64,000 bases of DNA from Paroedura picta. Its lineage: Eukaryota > Chordata > Lepidosauria > Squamata > Gekkonidae. Of this stretch, positions 28,978 to 40,080 are shown piece by piece. Below the pieces are notes generated by a model. That model was not told the DNA's origin and did not search any database. It was given only the letters and a program-made list of their open reading frames with translations. The DNA is taken from positions 100,777,318-100,841,317 of the forward strand of contig NC_135372.1 of the NCBI RefSeq assembly GCF_049243985.1, in the 5' to 3' direction. Made by a program: the position numbers and the translations under genes. How positions within the stretch are numbered: position 1 is the stretch's first letter; the number at the start of each line of letters is the position of its first letter.

Positions 28978-29259
28978 AGAGCCTCTTGTGGCGCAGAGTG
29001 GTAAGGCAGCCGTCTGAAAGCTTTGCCCATGAGGCTGGGAGTTCAATCCCAGCAGCCGGCTCAAGGTTGACTCAGCCTTCCATCCTTCCGAGGTCGGTAA
29101 AATGAGTACCCAGCTTGCTGGGGGGTAAACGGTCATGACTGGGGAAGGCACTGGCAAACCACCCCGTATTGAGTCTGCCATGAAAACGCTGGAGGGCGTC
29201 ACCCCAAGGGTCAGACATGACTCGGTGCTTGCACAGGGGATACCTTTACCTTTACCTTT
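28978..29259 (+). repeat. Sauria-type tRNA-derived SINE, full length, with target duplication
   Basis: Same family as 409-684. Perfect 11-bp duplication ATGCATGAGTA at 28967-28977 and 29260-29270. It ends in a (CTTTAC)n-like tail. It lies just past the presumed end of TMEM81. Confidence 0.92.
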
Positions 29260-29664
29260 ATGCATGAGTATTTCGTATCTCAATCTTGTCATAGAAATAG
29301 GCACAGATAAAAAAGAGAAAGTTTTCTAGAACCTGCTCATTCCTTTATCTTGTCTCTAAGCCACACCCCTTCATCCCTTCCATAGAAAATGTCCTCCCCA
29401 CTCTCCCACCCCATTTTGATAGAGCAGCCCTTGGGCAAAGTTATTTATTTTAAATACTTAGAAGCCATCTTTCCCCCTAAATGACTGGGACTAAAGGTAG
29501 TTGGCAACAACAAAATCAACACAAGGTAATCTCTCTCTCTCTGCATATATTTTAAAGAGAAAAACAAACAGTATAGGCTGGGAATAAAACAAAAAAACAA
29601 AAACAGAGCTATATAATTTTTGTTCCTTCCTGTAGACCTCAATAAAATGGAAATCAGAGTAAAA

Positions 29665-30022
29665 ATCCCTCAATGTCACAGATGTTTATTTTGCCTTTTG
29701 TCCAATGAATGCAACTAGATGTGGGTGTTGGGAAATTCCTTTTATTTTTTGAAAAGTATAATAACATACTAGTAGTGGAAGCTATAAAGGTAACCAAGGG
29801 TTCTAAGGGATAACTCAAAAGGCATCTTGGACATGCAGTCAATGAAAATTTTCAGTGTATATTACAGTTTGATTAGGCTGACACAGAGTATCAACCAAGT
29901 ATTACTGAATGGTCTTCAAGTACTTTTCCAGGTGAATTGTGAAGCCAACCATCATGAAGGTACAGAGCACCATTTTTAGCAAGACAAGATGTTGCAGTTC
30001 ATTGCCTACACGTTCAAATTTA
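29665..30022 (-). other. TMEM81: Probable TMEM81 3'UTR with poly(A) signal
   Basis: On the minus strand AATAAA lies at 29690-29685, about 330 bases past the TMEM81 stop. No other gene explains it. The cleavage point near 29665 is inferred. Confidence 0.5.
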
Positions 30023-30790
30023 CTAACGATTCTTCAGCAAAGAATGAAGAAAGATGCCCAACAAAACTCCTCCTAAGACACCACTTCCAATGCCTACCAG
30101 AAACACCAACAATGCTCTCTGTTGCCAGGAGTAATGCTGCCACTTGAGAAGAGAGGTGGTTGTATTCTGTTCAGTTTTCTCCTTTTCTGCTTCTGTTTTC
30201 TGTTCCTGAGTCAAGGATTTTTCAAAGTTGAGATCTACCAAGTTACCAGGGATCACACGAAGCCCAAAATAGATTCTCTTGACTATTTTATAGTTTTTCA
30301 TGAATTGCACATCACATCTATAGGTCCCCGCATCATATTCTTCAGCTGGAGAAAGCTCAATGACATAGCTGGGAGCCTTAAAAGGCACAAAAAGAGGATC
30401 GTCTGTGGTGATGATCCCCCTGGCCAGCCTCCAGGTATAGCTGAAGCTCTGGGTTTCAGGGCCAATCTCCTCAGAGGTCAGGCAACTGAGCTTTAATGGC
30501 TTACCAACAAGGACCGTGAAGTGCCGCACACCGCAAAGCCAGTTGGTCAGGCATTCAGAGCGCTGTAGGGTGCAGTGCCTTCTTTGACCATCAGATCCAA
30601 TATCACATATTTCCTCTGCCTTATAGCCCAGACCACAGGTGACACTGCAGCTTGTGGAACTCACTGAAAGCCTAGCTGTAGCCGTGATCAACGCTTTGGG
30701 AATGGTCACAGATATCATAGAAGCTACTGTCAGCGGCACAAAGAAGGCAAACGCCAATGTCCCAAGGGTCAAACGTGTTTCTGTGTTCAT
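30023..30790 (-). CDS. TMEM81: Transmembrane protein 81 (sperm Ig-like membrane protein), complete single exon
   Basis: Single-pass type I membrane protein of 255 residues, the length I recall for the human protein, and intronless in its coding part as in other vertebrates. TMEM81 has been reported as a partner of IZUMO1 and SPACA6 in the sperm complex that meets the egg. Visible parts: N-terminal signal peptide about 1-24 (AFAFFVPLTVAS), a cysteine-rich segment 48-86 (C48, C52, C62, C73, C80, C86), an Ig-like domain about 88-180 with C103, W120 and DAGTYRC (C159), a polar stalk 185-222, a membrane helix about 226-248 (Gly-rich) and a short basic tail LLKNR. The start is the first ATG, directly before the signal peptide. 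No stop or frameshift. It is convergent with CNTN2 and in tandem with RBBP5. Confidence 0.93.
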   Translation of the reverse strand: MNTETRLTLGTLAFAFFVPLTVASMISVTIPKALITATARLSVSSTSCSVTCGLGYKAEEICDIGSDGQRRHCTLQRSECLTNWLCGVRHFTVLVGKPLKLSCLTSEEIGPETQSFSYTWRLARGIITTDDPLFVPFKAPSYVIELSPAEEYDAGTYRCDVQFMKNYKIVKRIYFGLRVIPGNLVDLNFEKSLTQEQKTEAEKEKTEQNTTTSLLKWQHYSWQQRALLVFLVGIGSGVLGGVLLGIFLHSLLKNR

Positions 30791-32737
30791 TGTGCCTGAA
30801 GAGTCCTTTTAGAACCCCTTTTGTCGCCTGACTGAATATCCCAACTGCCATTCTTTGAACGTCTGACGCTTACAGCTGATCACTCTTCTTGCACCACTTG
30901 CCTAGATGTGCGATATCCTCAATTAGCAAAGATGGTTTCAAGTGATACTCTGCTAAAGAATAGGCATTTTAATAAGCAGTCTACTTAACTATGCAGGGGG
31001 GGTGCTATTAGCATTTGTTTGACAAATCAGCAAGAGGCAATATGGTTTGCGCCCTTTACATATGAAAATAATGGGTTGCATCCAGAAATGCTTGTGCTGA
31101 CTTATTGGTTCTTCCATCGGCAGATTCCAGCCTTCTATTGTAGACACCAACTTCACACACACACACCCCCTAGAGTTCATGGCTCCAATGAACAGAATTT
31201 CTAAGGTTCAGTGGGAGGGAGAGGAAGAAGGAAGAAGCAGGAAAATTCAATTCTGTGAGGTTTGCTCTATTTGCAATACATTGGGCCCAATATAGTATGC
31301 TGAAAATTAATGGAATTTAATGTAAATTTAGCCTCCTATCCTTGAATTTCTACATATGAGCCTTGATTGTTCTCCAAGCAGGTAGCAACTGTGGCTTGAA
31401 ATAATAAAGGGAACCAGTAGGAAGGCAATATAAAACTCCATGCATCATTAATTTGCTGCATTCAGGTATCATGATGCACTACAGTAATAAGTATCAGCCT
31501 AGGTGGGTGATGTGCTTGTGTGTTCCCTCCATCCTCCCCACATGTAACTGCAAACTTCCTGGTCTTGGAATTTTTCAGTCAATCTCCAGGCTACCATGAC
31601 ATTCAAATGTGGGCAAAAATGAGTTTGCTTCTTCTCTACAAACTGGGATTCTGTGGTTTAGAAAAAACTCCTGTCTGCCAAAGCACCCACATTTGAATAT
31701 CATGCCAAAATGCTTTCACTTGAGACTTCAAAAAGCAGGAAGCTATTGCCCTGAATCAAGAGTCTTACTAAAATCACCAAAGAACTTGGCTCAAAGAACT
31801 TTACCTAATTGTTCAAAGCACAGAAATGAATGTTTTCTCTGTCACTGGCAACACCAACTCATGAATTTCACAGGTAAATAGAGATGCTTTTTTAAATCCC
31901 AGATTTGTCACCTAACCTCAAGACCTGCCTTGCCCCAGCTAGCTGCTGCAATTGGGGAAGAGCACATTCTAAATCAGACTGTGAATTACTCACCCTACAA
32001 CACCCCTCTTATTCACTCACTCCCCTGCCCTCTTCCAAGCAACAACCAGAAGTCTCCTGGACAGACTTCCACCCCAAAGGATTAATTCCATGCAACATGA
32101 CATGAAGTCCATGTGACAGACACAAGGACTGTCAACAAATGTTCTGCTATTGGGAGTTGGAGTTAGACTTCATGCCCTGGGATAAGAGGATTAATAACCA
32201 CCCTATGCTCCAGCATTATTTGCTCCAGCGAGAAAACTTGCATGTACGGCATACTGAGAGAATAGCTGACCTGGGCCATTTCAGGACAGGAAAACAATGA
32301 GGGGGAGGGGGTTTAAGCTCCTTCTCATATGGCACAATCCCAATCAGACCCTTAGGTGTTTGCTTCCCCAGCACGGTCTTAATCCTATCCTAATTTTTCC
32401 CTTGGGTCCTGGCAATGACAAAGATACTGCTGTATTTCCTCCATCCTATTCTGTGCCAAAGGCCTCCCCATTACAGGTGCTACTGATTCCTTTTTACCTT
32501 CAAACCCATGGTTTTATCAACTTGGGGACACTTTTCATATAACCATATAAGCATTTGGGGGGGGAGGAATTACCAAGCAATAGCAACGTTTGTTTCTTGG
32601 GCTGGTTGCAAGTGGGGTATCTTCCTGCCTACATATTGAACTGGTTTTGCTTGCGCTGCATTAAAAATTTTGTTTTCTGCTGAACTCTGTTGAAGCAGAA
32701 TCCTCTTTCTCCACCACTGCATCTAAACGTGCTTGGG

Positions 32738-32860
32738 TATACATGAAGAGGAGAAGAACAAGAATTGATTTTTATATCTGTCTTTCCTCTATCTTAAGGA
32801 TTCTCAAAGCAGCTTATAATCGCCTTCCTTTTCTCTCCATGGCAGTAGAAATATGTAAAT
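32738..32860 (-). repeat. 3' fragment of the tRNA-derived SINE of 16517
   Basis: GAAGAGGAGAAGAACAAGAATTGATTTTTATATCTG..TCTCAAAGCAGCTTATAATCGCC is the reverse complement of the SINE 3' end. Confidence 0.6.
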
Positions 32861-33899
32861 GGATGTTTAGAAGGGTTAGGGACATAGCTATTTTAGTTCC
32901 TAGACAAAATGCTTGTTTCTCTTTTGAAAGCATGACCTAATGTAGAAAAATAATTTAATTCCCAATTATATTTGACACAATTCTACTAATTTCAGTTTTA
33001 TACTACAATTCAAAGCAGAGTTGACTTAGATGGTTGCAAATGTTTAGGATCATACTGTTAGACTACTGAACCATAGGAACAAGCAACCACTGAATATTCA
33101 TTTCACCCAGCAGTAAATGCTACAGATCAATTTTTGCTACATTTAAGCACAGGGCTCCTGAACAAACTTCAAAATCTCATCCTTTAGTGAGATAGCAGGG
33201 AAACAAGAGGAAAATGATACTCACATAACACAATCTTCACCATTTTGGCTTGCCATTTAAAGCACTTCCAATTTACATCGTGACAAAAAATACAGTCAAG
33301 TTTGCAGTAAACAAACAGCACAAGAAATGTTGGGATCACATAAAATAGGAAGTTTCTTTTTCTTCAAAATATCACTACACATTAAGGGAGGGAGATTCTG
33401 CTTCTTAACACTCCTCTCTTTTCCATGGTGTTCATTCAGTCACTCACACCTCTGTGCAACTGATGCCTTATCATCAAATTGTGATGTCACAAACCAGGCT
33501 TCTGCAGCAAAGCTGTAGCAGTACATCAAGCCAACATCTTACATTCATATCACTGCTTGAACGCACTTTCACCAGATACAGTCCTCAACCTACATTGATA
33601 CAATGCTGACATTAAGGAAAACATTAACTAGCAATCTAGGGATACATTCCCCAAGTATCCCACCAGGCTCGGGAGGTAATCCAGCCATTGTTTATCCGTG
33701 GCCCAGTCTTTTAGCTGACCATCCACCAGAGGAAAAGGAGTCTTACATCTACTACTGGGGCCAGACCATGATGGAGGAACTGAATAGCATACTCTGGTTC
33801 CTGAGATCCAGTTTCTGCAGGGAGCCAAATGCACTTCTCTAACCAACTTCTTTCTCCTTAGCTCCCTCCCAGGGACAAGGCCTCTCAGCAGGGCTGCCT

Positions 33900-34033
33900 A
33901 AAGGTAAAGGTATCCCCTGTGCAAGCACCGAGTCATGTCTGACCCTTGGGGTGACACCCTCTAGCGTTTTCATGGCAGACTCAATACGAGGTGGTTTGCC
34001 AGTGCCTTCCCCTGTCATTACCATTTACCGTCC
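33900..34033 (-). repeat. Sauria SINE, 5'-truncated
   Basis: Minus-strand 3' part, flanked by a perfect 14-bp duplication CAGCAGGGCTGCCT (33886-33899 and 34034-34047). Insertion-time truncation. Confidence 0.9.
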
Positions 34034-36109
34034 CAGCAGGGCTGCCTGCTCCAGCTTTAATTCCTCACACTCCTTGCATAGTCTAAATACAATCTACAGT
34101 ACCTACAGTTCACAAGGACAGATGTCTGCTTGGGAGTCATAAGCTCCCAGTGCCACGCAGTTTATGCACAGTGGCCTAAGGTGGCAATGAGGTGCAATCC
34201 TTGCAGATACCAGCAAGCAACTCACAGGAAAATGTGTAGAACTGGGACTGTTGGAGGGGCGAAATAGGCAGCTGTGCATTATGCTTTTTAAAAAAGGCTG
34301 GCTGTGGAAATACTGGCTTTCCAAGGTGAGGACTTGGATCCAAATTCCAGGAGGAACAGGCTCTGATATCTCATGCAGCTCTCTTAGCCAGTTATAGGAG
34401 GCTTGTTCTGGATGGGGGTCAGAAATGCTGTCATTCATAACACCGACAAATACCAAGCAATGGAATTCAAAGGGCAAACTTCCTCTGCTTGAAACATCTG
34501 CACCATTTTTGAGTTGGGCACAGACCTCTTTAAAGCTTGACCTGAAATGGAGAAAAGAGTAACAAGTTGGGATAGATTACTATGGCTGTGTTTTCTCTTC
34601 CCTGTATATTTCTCTTTTTTGACTTCTTTAGCAGACACTCACTCTCAAAAAAAAATCCATGCAGCTTTGAGCCCAACATGCAGATATTTTCCTATCAGTA
34701 ATTATATCCTGACTGGTGCTGGGTGCTTTGCAAACATAGTTGCTAAGGAAGTTTTCTGTGGCCATCCTCTTCCCTGGAAGGTAGCTGCAGGCATTGTGGC
34801 CTGTTGAGTTTTGGTGGAGAGCTGCTGGAATTGTTGTAGAGTAAGCAAACTGCCATCCTAACAGGCGCTCGTAGCTTGGATATTCAGTCTTGACCCACAG
34901 TTGCACCTGAAATGACTCTATGGTGGACATATCGCAGCCATTTCATTTTGCTTTTTTCAACACTTTACATTAAACTCAATGTTTTAAAGTCAGCATTATT
35001 TGTAACCCACTTTTCTAAACTACAATTTGTTCCAAGTGGCTAACAAAGTCAACCAAAGCAATAATTTGCAAATTAAGTTGAAAACGACTCTCCAATACAT
35101 GGCTATAAAGTTGACGGGTAAATGACACACCTCAGCAATCCTAACAAACAGCACGAGACAGTATGGTAGGCGGTTCAAACAAAAGGTATGGAAAAGGCTT
35201 TACCCATTACCCAAACGACAATAGCGAAGCAGTCAGGTGAAGAAAGATGCAATGCCACAGGCTTCAAGGTCCTCTGCTTCTGACCACCTCAGGAGATTAG
35301 CAATGAAAGAGGTTCATACAGGAGTATCACTTGGACTCCACCAATCAGCAATACACTATTCGCACTGTGCATTCTGCTGGTATTTTCATTCTCAGTTCTA
35401 AAACTTTTTGCAGGTCAACATGAAACTATACTCGACAAAACTGGATACACTTGAAGTTAACCTGCCTGCAAAGGGCGTATAGCCCTTATTACAAGCAAGG
35501 ACCACAAGATTCATAGAGGGGATCCTATCCCCCACCCCTACACACACACACATATTCACAGGCTATTCCCATAGCCACCTGAGCTTCAACATCTCCTTCC
35601 CTGCCCCCTTCCAGAGCTGTCACCTCTGGGCTGGGGAGGGGCAGTGATAACCCAGTGATAACCCACCCAGTGTTTCTACCTTGGCAGAAGTGGTGGGAGG
35701 GAGCATTGCTGCCTGAACAGCATGGAGGGTTGCTGGTTTCCATAGCTATTCACCTGCCCACTTCCTGGTTTGACACCATGGCATTTAAAAGGATCAGAGA
35801 CCAGCTGCTTTCCTGTCTCCTCCTCATGTGCCCCATATGTTTGGATAAGTTATGTGTACTTGCACAGACAAGTGTCCTGAGTTTGGGTTTTTGTATTTGT
35901 TTCCTTCTCTCCTCCTGGGGTTATGGAAAAACCTCTTTTGTGTGTACGTGGTCCCCATCTGCAGATTTAATTACCTATATTGACTATTAGCTGTATAGAT
36001 CACCATCAACAACTATTATTAAGCTTTTAATGTTTATTGTTTGCTGTTTGAATCAAAGAGCTTCCTAGAAAGACTGGCCCTATTTAAAAAAATACATCAT
36101 AGTGTTTAA

Positions 36110-37719
36110 GAAATAGACATACCTCTTTATTTACAAACACAGAAGCTAGCGTCACAGCACCACTTTACAAATAACTAACAGGCAATGGTCATCTGTCCGG
36201 CTTTGTACAAAATATTGCAGTATTGAAATATTTTTAATGTGAAAGAAAAAAACCATGGAAAATGAAATGGAGACTCTTGTGGAAGAAGGCTGGATTTCAC
36301 ACTCCCCTCTCCCCTCCCCACCCCATGAAGAACAGCAACTGTTACCCAGGCAGCCTTCCGAGCTTTAGGTGGACTGGCAGAGTGCAGGTGGCAGAATTAC
36401 ATAAAGGTAGGCTGAAGTCGGGGATAGCATTAAATTTATAGCAACACATGTAAGGTTTCATTGCAGGAAAAGAGGCCTTGGGGCACAACATGCAGAAAAG
36501 AAAAGCACTAAAACACTTATTTGCAGCTGGAAATTAAGTGCCCATTCTTCAACATTTAAACCTCCTCCAGAGCTTGGGAGCTTCCAATGAATACATTCTT
36601 CTGGATTTTGTTAAATTATTTTGTACATCTGCAGAAAGGAGCTTTTACTCTTCTCTTCTGGAGGGGTAGAAATAATTTTCTCAATTTAGGAAATGGTTAC
36701 AACTTTATATGAAACAAGGAAACAAGAAAACAGCAGAAAATGAAGATGCAGAGGCTGGTGCTTTCTTGTGTAGGCCAAGTGACAGAGGTCAAATGCACAA
36801 AGCACATTCCATGGCCATGCTTCAATGTCTCATCTGTATTCTAGAGGTACACATCACAAAGTGTGGGGTGGCTGAGTATCTGCCTGTGGGAGATGCGTGC
36901 ATTTCTACGGTGTGCTTGAGATGCAAAAAGCACGGTGATCTGTGCAAGTGACTTGTGCTTCTGCTGCATGCCATATCCACAGCCCTCCTTCTAGATCTAT
37001 GGGGGCCTATCACTCTCTCCGTGCTCCTCAGTTCTTGTAGTGAATATTCATTCCCTGAAAAGCCGTTTTGTAATCTGGTCATTCCCTGCAGGCTTTTTGG
37101 TCCCAAATGTGAATTCCAAACATATACAAATGGAAGGTCAACTTGGAAGGCAATCCCCCTCCAAGGTTACACAAAGGGAATCTCAGCATTAACAGCATGT
37201 TTACCAGCTATTGAGCCAGAGTGGATGACAGATAAAATAGTGATGCACACAAGAATCTGCTTCAATTGGCAACAATGCAGCAGAAATGTACTTGGGATTC
37301 ACAGCACTGTATTTGTGGAAACAAAACATTGGGATTCATCTTCAGAATCAGAATTTGCAAAAGAAACATAATGAAAGACCTTAGCTCGGCAGGATAGTGA
37401 TCTCCTTGTCCTCCGTCGGGATTCTTTACAATTGGAGTGCTCTAAACAGCAAGCAGTTCCACCAGGTTCTGTACAAACCTTCTTTCCTGAGAGTCAGTGC
37501 CTTCTTTCACGGTTAGCAAGAAGAGAGGTTCAGAGGGAGCAAATTTTCCTCTTCCACAATTTTCATCTTTTAAAAAGTTGTCCCCTGTATCCATAGGCAG
37601 CATGGTTACTTGTCCCTACCATATTAAGGTCAGTTCATTGTCTGACTGACCATCGTGATCTTAATCCACATGATGGTACCAAGAGAGGAAATAAAGGGTA
37701 GGTAGGGTATGGGATGTCT
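36110..37719 (-). other. RBBP5: Probable RBBP5 3'UTR
   Basis: About 1.6 kb after the RBBP5 stop with little repeat content. It ends near a minus-strand AATAAA at 36131-36126. The extent is inferred; no coding signal was seen in it on either strand. Confidence 0.55.
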
Positions 37720-37748
37720 TCATAAGAGTTCTGAGATCCCACCGCCTG
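37720..37748 (-). CDS. RBBP5: RBBP5 exon 14 (last coding exon)
   Basis: Acceptor TTTTTTTCCAG ends at 37749. It reads (A)GGGISELL then TGA at 37722-37720; mammalian RBBP5 ends AGGAISELL. Only 29 coding nt, 4.6 kb from exon 13, so easily missed by automatic annotation. Confidence 0.92.
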
Positions 37749-40020
37749 CTGGAAAAAAAGATCAAGCACCGATGACAATATTTTCAATAGAGCTCAAGCA
37801 ATTATTTCCATCTAGATACCACAGAAGCACTGGGGAAGCTTTTCTCCAACAGGCTGTGGGTTTCATGCTTATATAGTCCTTTTTATAGAAATTTTAATCA
37901 AAGAAAAATAAAAAATTGTTTGAATCCTTAAGAAATTCTGAACTTTCTCTTGGATGGAATTTCTGCAAACTTACCTGGCTTAAGCACAGGAAATAAGTGA
38001 ATCCTGACTGTGCAGCCAGTCAGGACACCCAGCACAAATGGGGAAGGGGCTGTTGGGATCAGGATGTTAGGCAGATGAAACAGAAAGTAGGAAGTGATTT
38101 CAGCTCAGGGTGAATTTATTATCTGTGCTCTGAGTAAAACTATTGCCCTGTGCAAAAGGAAGCAAAACTGGGACATAAGCTTTGCACAAAATGAAGCATG
38201 CACACATATTTATTTCATTTATGGTGTACTTTTCTTGCTGATTTTCAAGGAGGATTACACAGCGTACTCAGAAGGGATTGAACCATTTACACTTGTTCAC
38301 TCATCTGAATGTACATATATGTTTGGGGCAGTATGCCTAATTCTCTCACAGATCTCCACACACACACACACATGGCCCATATCATTTCACCAGGCCCTCC
38401 TGGTTGTAGTAGCCAAGTGTAGAGACACCTTTTGGGATCCCTTATTGGATGCTCCATTGCCACCATTCAAAGCAACAATAACCCTGCCTCTGATTTGTGA
38501 AAACAGTGAGGTAATCACAGAGATAATGAGATTCTAATGCAGGGTGACATCATTGACGGCAATGAAGCAAAAGCAAAGTGCATGAGCTTCATTTGCCCTC
38601 AATGATGCTGCAAAAGTAAATCTCAATGGCTGATCATATCAGTATCCTGAAAGAGGTGATGGCTTTTAAAGAAGAAAGTAGCACCATTTTCCCTTTAAAG
38701 AAGTGGCACCAGCTAACTGGGACTGTGAACACCATCAACCTAGTGCAAAAGCAGCACAGTGAGGTGGATTCCCCACAGTGAAGCCTGTTTTGACACTAAA
38801 ACTGTTCCCAACCAGATTTTCAACACAGCCCTCATTATCACTAGGGAAGCAACAGAAAGTTTAGACCTTGCATTAATTGCTTTAAAAGTTTCATTTTTTC
38901 AAGAACTAAAGCCCAAGTTAAATCCAGCTTTATATAAGGGACTTGATAGATTTCCTTGCAATTGTATGCAGAAAATGTGCTTTGTTTGCGGCTAAAGCAT
39001 TGTTTGTTGCTTGATTCAGGAAAATATGGATACTGCCTGGCCATTTGAGATGAAACAAGCATGCTCAGAGAGGTGCCCAACAAATGATTTTCTCCTGGGA
39101 GGAAAAAGATGCTCTGAAGAAATGAAGTCAATGAAGGAGAATGAGTCTTAGCTATAAGCCCCCAGAGACAAGTCAGTATGATGCAGTGGTTAGAGAGTTG
39201 AACCCAGATCTGGGAGACTCAGGTTCAAATCTCCCCTTAACCATGGAAGCTTGCTGGATGATCCTGAGCCAGACACACACTCAACCTAGCCTACCTCACA
39301 GGGTTATGAGGATAAAATGGAGGCAAGGAGAATGATGGAAGCTGCTTATGGTTCCATTGGGGAGAATGGCAGGGTATCAATGAAATAAGTACATAAGTAT
39401 ATGAATATACTTTCCAAGGTGGAGTCTAGGATTCAAAATGGAACATGAGATGATTGTGCCTAATGCTGGCCATCAACCCAGGGTAAGAGACTGAACTGGA
39501 ACCAAACCTTAAATCCTGAAACCAACAGTTTTCATTTGGATGATGCCTTCCTGGCATGGTTTACATAACAATTATCAACAGTTAAAGATGCCATCAGGCT
39601 TTCTATTTACAGAATTTCAGGCTTGGTTGCCAAGTGGATGCCTGCTGTGCAGTTGCAAAGGCTACTCCTTTCTTCAGACAGCAGTTTAAAGGGTGGAGTA
39701 TAGTTTGCTGTATAGGTCTGCTACTTCATTGATGGCTTGTCAAACCAAGGGAGCAATTTGACTTTAAAATGACACCAGGAAGAAGGCTCTCTTCCAGCCC
39801 TCCAACCGCCACAAACAGGCTCCCAATCTGGCTGCATAACTCTGTACTGCTCTCTAATGAAGTCACCTAAACCTCATAGCAATGAGCATCTAGACAAATT
39901 CAGAACATTAAATCAAATGTGTTTGGCGATTAACCTGTCATCATGTATGTATGTATGTATGTATGTATGTATGTATGTATGTATGTATGTATGTATGTAT
40001 GTATGTATGTATGTATGTAT

Positions 40021-40080
<60 letters not shown>

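Larger units (their letters stand above)
30791..36109. other. Region between TMEM81 and RBBP5 3'UTR
   Basis: Presumably holds the TMEM81 promoter and 5'UTR just right of 30790. Repeats recognised: SINE scrap at 32738 and SINE at 33900. No known gene. The only protein-like reading is the minus-strand pair at 34100-34930, treated under findings. Confidence 0.5.

Noticed and set aside
38094-38537. 147-codon plus-strand open frame in RBBP5 intron 13
   Set aside because: No homology recognised, no splice context, and a length within chance expectation for this window.
39943-40079. Regular repeats considered as CRISPR-like array
   Set aside because: Simple microsatellite without spacers in a vertebrate genome.
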